From Chionoecetes opilio (Eukaryota > Arthropoda > Malacostraca > Decapoda > Majidae), in NCBI GenBank assembly GCA_016584305.1, contig JACEEZ010000391.1, positions 580,001 to 644,000 on the forward strand: DNA of 64,000 bases, written 5' to 3'. The position numbers and the translations under genes are program-made. The first letter of the stretch is position 1; every line of letters starts with the position of its first letter. Positions 20,709-31,854 of this stretch are shown here, piece by piece. The notes below the pieces were generated by a model that worked only from the letters and a program-made list of their open reading frames with translations, was not told the origin of the DNA and searched no databases.

Positions 20709-20812
20709 ATGCCTTTGTTGATCAAGACAATATTAGTAATTATTCCCCTCAACGCCCGTTTTCTTTGCCTTTGTTAGTAAATTAATAGACATTCCCTCAT
20801 AAAGCCCCCGTC

Positions 20813-21834
20813 ACACATTCCATAATCGAACCACGAACGCGCCAACAATGCAATGCGCAGCGCCGTCATGGTCCTGGTTATGGGTCCATCGTGACCGATC
20901 GTGACGCTCGTGACGCGCTCGGCCGAGGCCACGAAAAGTTAATGCGTGCACTAAAAAATCGGGAAGCTCTCCGATGTTTGTACCCAACGCAGCGCTATCT
21001 TAAGTCTATCGTGACGTTATCGTTATCTATGTAGCAGCTTCGTGACACTACCGTGATCGTCTTATGTCTATCGTGACGATAAGAAACCGTTACACGAGTC
21101 TTGTTCCCTACCTTCCCCCCCTTTTTCCCACCCCCTTCGTCTTCCCCCCTCTTCTCATTCACCTCCACCCACCCGCGTCTCTCTACCCCCTACTCCCTCA
21201 TCACGTGATGACACCACCCTCCCCCTACTCTCTACCCTCTACTCCCTCGCCACGCGGTGACACCACCCTCCCCCTACTCCCTCGCCACATGTTGACACCC
21301 CCACCCCCCTTTTAACCACTCATATCCCCACCAACGTACCAACAACGCCTTCTACATGCCCAAGCCCCCTCCCCCCGTTTCCCCACCAACATCAACACCC
21401 CCTTCTTTATTACAACCCCCCTCCCCCGTTTCCCCCCCTTCTCCATCACCAACAAGTACCCACCCCTGTTTCTCCCACCTTCATCTCTACCCCCCTTCCT
21501 TCTCCATCACCATGGCAACATCCACCCACGTGTGAGGCATGTCTCTTGACGCTATCGTGATATGTTCATGGCACCGTCATGGCACTGTCGTGGGTATCGT
21601 AGCTCTATCGTGACGGCAAAATTACCGTTGATTTTTCATTCGTGACGTAGTCTTACAGCTGTCATGACTCCATCGTGACCATCTTACGACCATCATGACA
21701 CATACGTACAGGCAGCGTGACATTGTTGTGAGGCTATCATGGTCTGCGTTTTTCGTGGTCAAATTTCACGATAGCGTCAATAATCAAATTGGTGGCACTA
21801 TCGTGGTTCGATTATGGAATGTGTGACGGGGGCT
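20813..21834 (+). mobile_element. PIF/Harbinger-like non-autonomous element, copy 2 (1022 bp, intact ends)
   Basis: Ends AGCCCCCGTCACACATTCC and GGAATGTGTGACGGGGGCT are inverted; TAA lies at 20810-20812 and 21835-21837. The site before insertion, CATTCCCTCATAAACAGACA, is present at about 16506. The interior carries dense TATCGTGA units in both halves and C-rich blocks. A three-base TWA target duplication is the PIF/Harbinger signature. No transposase is coded. Confidence 0.88.
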
Positions 21835-21936
21835 TAAACAGACACGTGCGCACCAGGCCGGCTGTGCGGGTGCGCAGAGAGCAGCTGCACCACCGCGTGC
21901 ACCGGAGCGCGCCCACCATTGCAAACAACGCCTCTT

Positions 21937-22820
21937 AGAGAGAACTGCAACTCGAGAAATGCCAGTGGTCGCTGGCAGTTTTAACTCAAAGGTTGGTCTA
22001 CTGTGTTTTGGCTCCGCGACTAATATTTTTCATAAATTAATTTCGCGATAAACATTAATGCACCTCATCTGAATACCAAAAAATATAGTTCTTCTGTTGT
22101 TCTACTAATTATATGGATGACATGCATTACGATGGAACGTTCTATAATAGCAATTTAATGCAAATTACTCGCCTCGAGTAGCAAAGCTTAATAGATTTTT
22201 TACATGTATATTGTGGCATGTAAATTTGGGCGATGTTCACCTGTTTCTAAGACAGTACTGCTGCGTCTGGCAAACGCTTGTCAAAATACAATAAGCAATC
22301 CCTTGGAAAAACGAAGAATAAAGAATGCCGAAATCGGCTTGTTGCTGCGACAATGTAGGTTAAAAATTGTGGAGGCGCCCACGCCGCGGCGGGGATGGTG
22401 GGGCGGGGAGATTGTGGCGGGAGATTGAATCAAAACATTACGACTTCACGCGTCGACTCATTGCACTTCCAGGCTTTCTATCTGATTGATACACAATAAT
22501 AACAAGAAAATATGACTGCCTAGGTATAGAAAACTTCTAAACTTTCGTTATTGACTATATAATATCATAGAGTAGCATTTACCTCCCCCTCCTCAACTAT
22601 AACCTACTTGGTTATTTGGTTATAAAACAATGTTTTACAGAATCAGGCTTCTATGCAATATACATATAGAAGAAAATCTTTTCTTAAATATTACACTTTT
22701 GTGTTTTAATTGCAGTGGAATAAGCCCATATTTTTTTTTTCCAGTAGCCCAAACTTATTAACAAAAAAGTGAGTTAAGACTGCCAGCGGACCCCTGGCAT
22801 TTTGGGTTCCAGTTCTCTCG
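21937..22820 (+). mobile_element. G1 TIR element, copy a (~880 bp)
   Basis: Inverted ends AGAGAACTGCAACTCGAGAA with GCCAGTGGTCGCTGGCAG at the left and the partner ending CCAGTTCTCT at the right. Copies b (26995-27867), c (27871-28303 plus 31401-31850) and e (31855-32723, reverse) share the body. A GC-rich CGCCGCGGCGGGGA block sits mid-element. No coding potential. Superfamily not determined; the target duplication is unclear. Confidence 0.75.
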
Positions 22821-23601
22821 AATTGGTGGGAAGAGAAGCACGTCGTTGGTGTAGTAGAATCTGGGTGTATTTAAAAGGGGCGAAGTGAAAGATGAAAGGA
22901 TCAGGACATTACAGATGTATGAAAAAAAAAATAACAGGTTAGGAAATGCATCTGCCGTGTTGAAAAGGGAAGTGAAAATGTTTCTTACAGGCATATAGCT
23001 ATCAATGAAGAGAGAGAGAGAGAGAGAGAGAGAGACGAGAACATTGTGAGGAAAGGGGACGGGGGCCGTTTTAAGAAAAAAGGGATTGAGGTACAGTAAA
23101 ATATAAAATAAAAAAGATGGTAGATGGGTGCAAGAAGAGAAGGAGAAAGAGAAAGATAAAAATAGGGAAAAAATGGATAAAACACAGTAAAAAAATTAAA
23201 GGCTATAGATTGAGCCTTACCTTTGCCTACTTATATTTATTTATGGTGGGGAATTAAGGTGTTGGGCTAAATGTAACAATAAAGATGAATTTACCAAAAA
23301 TGAATTAACGCCTATTTTTTTATATGTAGGTGACTAATTAGGGGAAAGAAAGGCCGAAGATAATTAAATGGTATTAATTAACACAAGCTCTCAAGTCCAT
23401 TTAGTTAAGAAGGCAAGGCGATATACAAGCTCTTAGAAGGTTTATTGCGGGAAGTTTGGAAAAATATAAAAATTAAGGCAGAAAAATCCATCATTAGAGA
23501 CAAATTGGAGAGAGAGAGAGAGAGAAAAGAATAACACCTTGGGGAATATTGTCCTGTATTGAAACTGGGGAAGGATGCGTTCAGTGCTGCATGAGTATAG
23601 G
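22821..23601. other. AT- and GA-rich stretch without gene
   Basis: Holds (GA)n tracts at about 23008-23036 and 23507-23525 and otherwise AT-rich sequence. No supported coding region. Confidence 0.45.
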
Positions 23602-24566
23602 CATAGACCACTATATACCTGGACTGCGCACGGAATATCGGCCTGTCGCGCAAGCGCCCGAAATCGGAGGGCCGCTCGGATTCATATATATATATTATAT
23701 ATATATACGGATCATATAGACTGGTTATCAGTATATATGATATACTGAAATCTTCGTAAATGTTTGTTCTATAATATTATCAAATAAAAAAAGTAAAAAA
23801 AACGCTAAAGAAATGCATTACGAGACTATGAAGAAATATGCATGAACTTAATATTCACTTCACTCTTCGCCATTTAAAACTTTGCGAGTCAACTTTTATC
23901 ATGAAGGGTATCAATAGAGCGAAATTTTTTAAAGCTTTCCATTGCTATATTTCGTTATCTGATAAATGAATTAGAACCATGCATAAATTAGCGTTAAACT
24001 AAATAAATAAAATCATCAATCGGGTAATTTCCCGATTGATGAGGTTATTTATTTAGGCAACGCTAATTTATACATGGTACTAATTCATTTATCAGAAAAC
24101 GAAATATATAAGTGAATAAATAACATCATCAATCGGGAAAATTACCCGATTGATGATTTTTTTTTTTATTTAACGCTAATTTTTATGCATGGTTCAAATT
24201 AATTTATCAGATAAGGGAAATACACCAATGGAAAGCTAATAAAATTGCGCTTCTATTGATACCCTTCATGATAAAAGTTGACTCGCAAAGTTTTAAATGG
24301 CAAAGAGTTAAGTGAATATTAAGTTCATGCATATTTCTTCATAGTCTCGTAATTTGGCATTTCTTTAGCGTGTTTTACTGTTTTTTTTTGATAATATTAT
24401 AGAAAAAACATTTACGAAGATTACAGTATATCATATATACTGATACACCAGTCTATATGATAGTCCATAGACCACTATATCTCTTTGTTGGGCGCCCGGG
24501 CGGGCCCTGTGCAGCCCCGCAATTCAAAACATTGTCGCGTGAACGTCCAGGTATACAGGGTCTATG
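23602..24566. mobile_element. P-like foldback element (965 bp) with 7 bp target duplication
   Basis: Starts CATAGACCACTATATACC and ends with the partner GGTATACAGGGTCTATG; GTATAGG is duplicated at 23595-23601 and 24567-24573. Most of the interior is one large inverted repeat (TATACTGAAATCTTCGTAAA pairs near 24420), with ATCAATCGGGTAATTTCCCG palindromes at the centre. A related element with the same start pattern and a 7 bp duplication lies at 46652-47845. C/G ends and 7-8 bp duplications fit the P superfamily, tentatively. No transposase. Confidence 0.75.
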
Positions 24567-24899
24567 GTATAGGGCAATAATGTGGTGATGCTGATGATGA
24601 TGATGATGGCGGGGGCGTGAGAGGCCCCTTGACGCGAGGTTGGAGTTGAGCATATTGGAACCCCGGGACCCTTCTGACCCCAGCTTGGATCTAGGCAAAA
24701 CCTGTAGTACCCAATCAGCGTGAGCTTGGAGTTTAAAAAACACTAGTAGTGAAGAGTGTGTGATGATGAGTGTGTGCAAAAAAGGATTTGTTCCTATTTG
24801 CTAACTCCAAACTGTTTGTAGGGAATTTTTATTATTAGGGCCCTGCGTCAACTGGTGGGTATAGAAAGTCTAGGTCATGACTCCCAAGACTGAAGAGAA

Positions 24900-26345
24900 G
24901 CGTTTTTACTGAAGACCCAGGAAGCCAAGGAAGCCAAGTGTGGGTGTTGCGCCGGCCTGAAGAAGGCGTTTCAGGACCCGCCCAAGCTGTGCCGCAGGAA
25001 TGCTGCGGCAACAGACGCCGCAAAGACGCCGTGGAAAGCGGTCGAGGTGCTCGTGCTCAACGTCAAGAGGGAGCAGCCAGGGATCCCCCCTCCCTGCCGG
25101 AGGAGCACTCCAACCACCACCAGGAGCAAGTGCGGAAGGTTCTGTCCGACCCCTGCCTGGTGGTGCCGCAGGAAACCTGCCCTCCTGAACCGCTCCTGGG
25201 CCCCCCCACAAAGGCAGCGCTGGAGCCTCAAGAGTTGATGGAATCCGTGGACAACGGCGAACGCCTTCCGGGACTCACGTCCGGGCAGCCGCAGCGCAAG
25301 AAGTGCGTCCGCCGCCGCCGCCGTGTCCGTGACGACAAAGAGCAGGACGACGGCCCTCGGCTGGCAAGTCGTCTGCCGCAAAAAAACAGAAGAAACTGTT
25401 GACAAGGACAGTGTTGAAAAGCAGCCGGCCAAGGCCGTGCAGGCCACCACTTCGGAGGCCAACGGCGCCCCGGAGGAAACATCGCCGCCCCCAGAGGCCA
25501 CGACAGTCAAGGCCACGGGCAGGAGGCGGCGCCGCGCCCCCGTCCCTCCCCCACACGTCCCCCGGGACGCGGGGGACAGTCGGTGGCTGGAAGACACAGT
25601 GGACACGGTCCTTGTCGTACCCCCCAAACATGCGCCGACACGTGATCGGCCCGCGCGGCGAGACGGTGGACAATTTTGTGTCAAAAATACCCGTCGTTGG
25701 CAGTGCGCGTGCCTCCCCCTCCGACACTCTGTCGCAGGAAAGGTGGTGCTGCGGGGCCTCAAGACCCAAAGGTGTCCGCTGCCGCCAAGGAACTGACGCG
25801 GCACCTCCCAGGACATCGAGGTCAAGACCCGCGAGGCCGCCGAACGTCGGCGGCAGAGGCAAGCGGCGTGCGTGGCGGTGGTGGAGGTTGCCACGGACCT
25901 GAGGCGCCACGTGGTGGGTCCTGGGGCGCGGCGCCCTGAAGCTGGCGCGGGAAAACACCCTGGCGTGAGGGGGTGACGGTGCCGCCCCCCAACACACCAC
26001 CACCAAAAACCGTCACCATCAGGGGGCCCGCCAGCCCAGGTGGCGGCCGTCAAGGACACCATCGCCACCCGTCTGCAGGTGGCGCAGCAGCGGTGGGAAC
26101 AGCAGCGACAACAGCGGCTGCAGTGGCAAACAGCAGCGTCAACAGTGGCAACAACAGCGTCAATAGCGTCAGCAGTGGCCCGGCAACACCAACAACAGCG
26201 GCAGCAACGTCGCCCCGCCAGAAGTGTTCCCCCTGCCACTGCCCGACAACCACTGCCACCCCCACAGGGGTTGCCAAAAACCACTGCCGCTGCCACTGCA
26301 ACCGCCACCGCCACCACGGCACCGTGAGGGGCGACACAACCGTGA
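24900..26345 (+). pseudogene. Frame-broken multi-KH-domain protein relic (vigilin-like)
   Basis: KH domains bind single-stranded RNA through a GxxG loop; vigilin is a cytoplasmic protein built of many KH repeats. Coherent pieces occur on the + strand in shifting frames: KKAFQDPPKLCRRN and VEVLVLNVKREQ (24960-25080), an Arg-rich and Glu/Lys-rich linker (25290-25520), then MRRHVIGPRGETVDN (25630-25672, GPRG = GxxG), VVLRGPQDQVSAAAKELT-like residues (~25745-25800), a second degenerate loop HVVGPGARRLKLAREN (~25910-25960) and VAAVKDTIATRL (~26040), then Gln-rich sequence. At least four frame changes are needed. No introns are apparent, and it is far more GC-rich than its surroundings. A processed pseudogene or indel-rich assembly fits; the long - strand frame here is its antisense shadow. 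Confidence 0.6.
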
Positions 26346-26415
26346 TTCAGTAATAAATAATAGTAGCTATGTAACGTGTCTAAAACAAAAATAAATTACT
26401 CCGGTACCAGAAAAA

Positions 26416-26465
26416 AGCCAAGTGTGGGTTTGCGCCGGCCGGGAAGAAGGCGTTCAGGAGATCTA
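26416..26465 (+). repeat. Duplicated fragment of the KH relic
   Basis: AAGCCAAGTGTGGGT and TTGCGCCGGCC...GAAGAAGGCGTT repeat the sequence at 24926-24972 with small changes, about 1.5 kb downstream. It indicates a tandem or dispersed copy of the same retro-sequence. Confidence 0.7.
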
Positions 26466-26994
26466 TTAACCCTAAAAAAACCCCGTGATTTTGTCGCAAG
26501 ATTGTATCAAAGACCAAAAATCCTTAATATGTTTGATAGGTGATTTGTCTTAACTTAGGCATTAAAAAGACCAAAATCAACACCAACGCAGCCGTCGGCT
26601 GAGGAGGGTTTGGCCAGTGCAGGAACGTCCTCAACGAATGCACCGACGACGAACTTATCACAAACTATCGCTTGGACTATGCAAGGATTGATTTGAATAT
26701 CATTTTATGCCATATATCGTTATAAACTAATTATCCTTTTATGTAACTTATTTTAAAACAGTATTTTTTCTTATTAGGAGTAGTGCCTTTTTCTTAACCG
26801 CACTTTAGATTATATTTTAGCATAGCTTTATAATATAGCAGCTTGTAATGAGTGACAGAGGGACTTTCTCCGTCATGGGTGTGAGCGAAATGGAGGGATG
26901 AAAAGGTGGGTGTGTAATTACGAAGTTTGATGAAAAATAGTGGCAAGGGATAGACAGTTGTGGAAAATTCAGTTTTAATTGCGTGCTAAAATTT
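26466..26994. other. Non-coding stretch
   Basis: AT-rich sequence with no supported frame. Nothing recognised. Confidence 0.4.
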
Positions 26995-27867
26995 GAGAGA
27001 ACTGAAACTCGAGAAATGCCAGTGGTCGCTGGCAGTTTTAACTCAAGGTTGGGGCTACTGTGTTTTGGCTCCGCGACTAATATTTTTCATAAATTAAAAT
27101 TTTGCGATAAACATTGATGCACCGCATCTGAATACCAAAAAAATAGTTCTTCTGTTGTTCTACTATTATATGGATGACATTCATTACGATGGAACGTTCT
27201 ATAATAGCAATTTAATGCAAATTACTCGCCTCGAGTAGCAAAGCTTAATATATTTTTTACATGTATATTGTGGCATGTAAAATTTGGGTGATGTTTCACA
27301 CTGTTTTCTAAGACAGTACTGCTGCGTCTGGCAAACGCTTGTCAAAATACAGTAAGCAATGCCTTGGAAAACGAAGAATAAAGATGCCGAAATCGGCTTG
27401 TTGCTGCGACAATGTAGGTTATAATTGTGGAGGCGACACGCCGCGGCGGGGAGTGGTGGGCGGGGAGATTGTGGGGGGGAAGATTGAATCAAAACTTGCT
27501 ACTTCACGCGTCGATCATTGCACTTCCAGGCTTTCTATCTGATTGATACACAATAATAACAGGAAAATATGACTGCCTAGGTATAGATAACTTCTAAACT
27601 ACGTTATTGAAATATATAATATCATAGAGTAAATTTTCCTCGCCTCCTCAACTATAACCTACTTGGTTATTTGGTTAAATGCATGTTTTACAGACTCAGG
27701 CTTCTATACAATATACATATAGAAGAAAATCGTTCTTAAAATTATCTTTTGTGTTTTAAGTGCAGTGGAATAAGCCCATATTTTCTTTCAAGTTGACCAA
27801 CTTTTCACCAAATTGTGAGTTAAACTGCCCGCGACCACTGGCATTTCGGGAGTTGCAGTTCTCTCTA
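26995..27867 (+). mobile_element. G1 TIR element, copy b
   Basis: Full-length relative of the copy at 21937-22820, ending GGGAGTTGCAGTTCTCTCT and separated by only AATT from the next copy, which starts AGAGAGAACTGCAACTCGAG. Confidence 0.8.
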
Positions 27868-27870
27868 ATT

Positions 27871-28303
27871 AGAGAGAACTGCAACTCGAGAAATGCCCGT
27901 GGTCGCTGGCAGTTTTAACTCAAAGGTTGGTCTACTGTGTTTTGGCTCCGCGACTAATATTTTCATAAATTAATTTCGCGATAAATATTGATGCACCGCA
28001 TCTAATACCAAAAAATATAGTTCTTCTGTTGTTCTACTAATTATATGGATGACATGCATTACGATGGAAAAGTTCTATAATAGCAATTTAATGCAAATTA
28101 CTCGCCTCGAGTAGCAAAGCTTAAAAGATTTTTTACATGTATATTGTGGCATGTAAAATTTGGGCGATGTTCACACTGTTTTCTAAGACAGTACTGCTGC
28201 GTCTGGCAACGCTTGTCAAAATACAATAAGCAATGCCCTTTGGGAAAAAAGAAGAATAAAGAATGCCGAAATCGGCTTGTTGCTGCGAAATGTAGGTTAT
28301 AAT
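27871..28303 (+). mobile_element. G1 TIR element, copy c, left part
   Basis: Head-to-tail with copy b. It stops at TGTAGGTTATAAT, where a 3.1 kb element is inserted, and resumes at 31401 with TTGTGGAGGCG. Confidence 0.8.
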
Positions 28304-28823
28304 GGGCCCCAGACATAACTACGTCACGGTTTGTTTACATCGGGGCATTGTGGGGGTAAGGCGGGTCGCCGCGGGTGGACCTACGAAGGGAAAACTACGG
28401 CGATGGGAAAAATTCGAGTTATTTTGCGCGAAATTGATATTCCAGGTGCTATATTACTGTGCTCTGTTCTCGCTGACAACACTATAGAGAAGACCTGAGG
28501 GAATGGGTGATGTGCAGAGGCTTCTAAACCAAGAAAACAGAGTCATAACAGAGCCTCGTCAAAAGGTAAGCAAAATGGTAGGTACGTAATGTGTCCCTAC
28601 CACTTGCTTACTTCTTAATGAGACTCTGCTGTGAATGTTTTTCTGGTTAGAAGCCTTCGCAAATCAACCCTCACCTCAGGTCTTCTCTATGTTGACAGCG
28701 AGCACGGAAATATAGCACCTGGAATATCAATTTCGCCCAAAACAACTCGATTTTTTTTTATCGTCGTAATCTTTTCTTTGTAGGCTGTACATATTTATGT
28801 TATGATAGTATTAAATATTTTTT

Positions 28824-28825
<2 letters not shown>

Positions 28826-28898
<73 letters not shown>
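28826..28898. repeat. Poly-T tract
   Basis: About 70 T with a single A interruption. It may be the tail of a reverse-oriented retroposed copy, but no body adjoins it. Confidence 0.95.
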
Positions 28899-28901
<3 letters not shown>

Positions 28902-29049
28902 ACCTTTTGCCTTGTTTCCTCATTGGTTTTGTGTCTACCGTATTTTTTCCCTACAAATCAAGCTGCCTAAATTTGTTGTACGGTCATTTCCCCACTGCCT
29001 TTGTACCATAGTCTTTCGTATGGGTCATTTCCCCACATAAGAGTCTATA

Positions 29050-30490
29050 GGAGTAAGGTTTAGGTTATATTTGTTTAGTGTTCGAACCCCCAACCCCCCG
29101 CTGGAGGTTTTGTTAATTTTGTTTTAAAAAGGTTAGGTATAGGGTAATTAGAATTGGGTGTTTAGGTTAGATTTGGTTGTTAGGTTAGATTGATTTGGTT
29201 AGGTAAATAGGTAAATTGTTAGGTAGGTTAGCTTAGGTTAGATTTGGTTAGGTTAGGTTATCGGTGGTCAAGCCCCCTGCTAGGGTAGGTTAAATTTGGT
29301 TAAAGGTTTGGTTTATTTTGGTTAGCAATTTTCATCATTTCGCCCAAGACATTTCGTCCACATGTAATCAATTCGCTCACATATAAGCCAATTCGCCCAC
29401 TCTAAAGTCAATTCCCCACACGAAACCATGTTTACGGAGTCATGTAACTAATCTTCCTCTGGCAGAATGGAATTGGAACCCAGTAACGTGGGGAAATGAC
29501 GGTAAATTTCTAGTGTTTTGCCATACTTCAACTTCCCCAAACAAGTTTGGGGACCTGGGGGAATGCGGGGGTTTTTCGGGTGGGGAACAATTTTTTCGTC
29601 GGAAACACGTAATTAAAGAGTTTGTAAGGGGGTAAATTTCCTAGATCTAGGGTAATTTCCTTATTCTAAAAGAAATTGCCTAACCACAATAAACCTAACC
29701 TAACCAAAATTAACCTACCCTAGCAGGGGCTTGAAACCCACCGATAAAACCTAACCTAACCAAATCTACCTAAACCCAACCAAATCTAACCCATCCTAAC
29801 CTAACCAAAACTAATCTAATCTAACCTAACAAATCTAATAGGTTTGATGGTTGATTGGTTAGGTTTAGGTTAGCTTAGGTTTAAATTTAGTAGGGTTAGG
29901 TTTTCGGTGGGTCAAGCCCCCTGCTAGGTAGGTTAAATTTTTGGGTTTGGTAGGTCTATTTTGTTAGGCAATTTTCTCTAGATATAAGAAATTAAACCCC
30001 AGATCTAGGAAATTTTACCCCCTACACAACTCCCTTAATTACTTTTCCGACGCATAATTTTTTCCCCACCCCAAAACCCCGCATTCCCACAGGTCCACTG
30101 GTGGTTCATTCATTTCTACAGAGGAAGATTTTGTTTCATGACTCCGTTTCATGGATGTTGGGCGAATTGACTTTGGTGGGGGAATTGACTCTTATATGTG
30201 GCGAATTGACTTACATGTGGACGAAAAATCTTGTGGGCCCAAGACAAAATTGCCTAACCAAAATAAACCAACCTAACCAAATTACCTACCCTAGCAGGGG
30301 GCTTGACCCACCGATATGCTAACCTAACCCAAAACTCCTAAGCTAACTAAACCTAACCAAATTTAACCTATCCCAATAACCAAAATCCCAATCTAACCTA
30401 ACCTAACCAAAATCTAACCTAAACTACCCAATCTAACCTACCCTAAACCCAACCTAAACAAATCTAACCTAACTCCTAGCGGGGGGTTGG
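29050..30490. repeat. Degenerate TTAGG / CCTAA (telomere-like) blocks
   Basis: Clusters of GGTTAGGTTAGG on the + strand at 29050-29330 and 29840-29960, and of CCTAACCTAACC at 29690-29830 and 30240-30480. TTAGG is the ancestral arthropod telomere repeat. The blocks are degenerate and face each other, so this is internal, TE-amplified sequence and not a chromosome end. Confidence 0.75.
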
Positions 30491-30664
30491 GGTTCTCGAC
30501 ACACTAAACAAATATAACCTAGCCCACTAGCTCCTATAGACTCCATAGTGTGGGCGAAATGACTCCATAGTGTGGGGGGAAATGACTCTAGTGTGGGCGA
30601 AATGACCGATACCAACCTAACCATTACTGTCGCGAGTTTTCCCGATTTGTGTAGGGACAAAAAT

Positions 30665-30835
30665 ATGGTAGACGGACAGTACCATGAGGTCATGAGGCAA
30701 GGATGGGTAAGTCACCGTGGTTATGCCCAAATTTTTTATGGATGGGGTAATAAGATAAATCAAAGCAAGGTTGGTGATGTTTGGTATAGACTCAAGAGTA
30801 TTCCATTGGCTCGTCAAGTAACACTTAAACCATGA
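30665..30835 (+). CDS. Unrecognised short frame in the foldback core
   Basis: Encodes MVDGQYHEVMRQGWVSHRG and continues to VWYRLKSIPLARQVTLKP before a stop. Composition looks protein-like (no low complexity; W, Y and charged residues), unlike neighbouring frames. It might be a gene fragment carried in the element. No domain recognised and no splice evidence. Confidence 0.2.
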   Translation: MVDGQYHEVMRQGWVSHRGYAQIFYGWGNKINQSKVGDVWYRLKSIPLARQVTLKP

Positions 30836-31400
30836 TGTAGCACTACTTATTTTGAGGAAAGACAACAAAAGGAACTCAATTAATAAGGTATTTTAATAAA
30901 TATCCCTACCATGAATGGGGTACAAAAACCCACAAAGAGAAACTACGACGATGAAAAAAAATCGAGTTGTTTGGGCGAAATTGATATTCCAGGGTGCATA
31001 TTTCCGGCTCGCTGACAACATAGAGAAGACCTGAGGTGATGGTTGATGTGCAAGGTTCTAAACCAGGGAAAAAAGCACAGCAGAGTCTCATTAAGAAGTA
31101 AGCAAGTGGTAGGGACACTTAAGTACCTACCAGTTGCTTACCTTTTGACGAGGCTCTGTTATGACCCGTTTTCTTGGTTTAGAAGCCTCTGCACATCACC
31201 ATTACCTCGGTCCCTTCTCTATAGTGTTGTCAGTGAGAACAGAGCACAGTAATATAGCACCTGGAATATCAATTTGCGCAAAATAACTCGAAATTTTCCA
31301 TCGCCGTAGTTTCCCTTCGTAGGTCCACCCGCGGCGACCCCGCCTTATCCCCACAATGCACCGATGTAAACAAACCCTGACGTAGTTATGGGTAGGGTCC

Positions 31401-31850
31401 TTGTGGAGGCGACTGCCGCGGCGGGGAGTGGTGGGGGGGAGAAATTTTGGCGGGGAGATTTAATCAAAAAAATTGCCACTTCACGCGTCGACTCATTGCA
31501 CTTCTAGGCTTTCTATCTGATTGATACACAATAATAACAGGAAAATATGACTGCCTGGGGATAGATTTAAATTCTAAACATTCGTTATTGACTAATAATA
31601 AACATAGAGTAGCATTTACCTCGCCTCCTCAACTATAACCTACTTGGTTATTTGGTTATATACAATGTTTTACAGAATCAGGCTTCTATACAATATACAT
31701 AAGAAGAAAACGTTCTTAATATTATACTTGTGTGTTTTAAGTACAGTGGAATAAGCCCATATTTTTCTTTCAAGTTGACCAACTTTTCACCAAATTGTGA
31801 GTTAAAACTACCAGCGAAACCCCTGGCATTTCGGAGTTGCAGTTCTCTCT
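31401..31850 (+). mobile_element. G1 TIR element, copy c, right part
   Basis: Continuation of 27871-28303 after the 3.1 kb insertion, running from TTGTGGAGGCGACTGCCGCG to the terminal GGAGTTGCAGTTCTCTCT. Confidence 0.8.
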
Positions 31851-31854
31851 AATT

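Larger units (their letters stand above)
28304..31400. mobile_element. 3.1 kb foldback element with ~480 bp inverted arms
   Basis: Left arm 28304-28787 and right arm 30918-31400 are inverted copies; the ends read GGGCCCCAGACATAACTACG and CGTAGTTATGGGTAGGGTCC. Each arm is itself nearly palindromic (ATTGATATTCCAGGTGCTAT recurs inverted at about 28700). The core holds a 70-base poly-T, degenerate TTAGG/CCTAA blocks (29050-29330, 29690-29960, 30240-30480) and a short unknown frame. It interrupts G1 copy c. Target duplication unclear, at most 1-2 bases. Superfamily unknown. Confidence 0.8.

Noticed and set aside
24971..26317. 448-codon frame on the - strand
   Set aside because: It is Ala/Val/Arg/Cys-rich antisense of the GC-rich KH relic and has no domain; the + strand shows the KH motifs.
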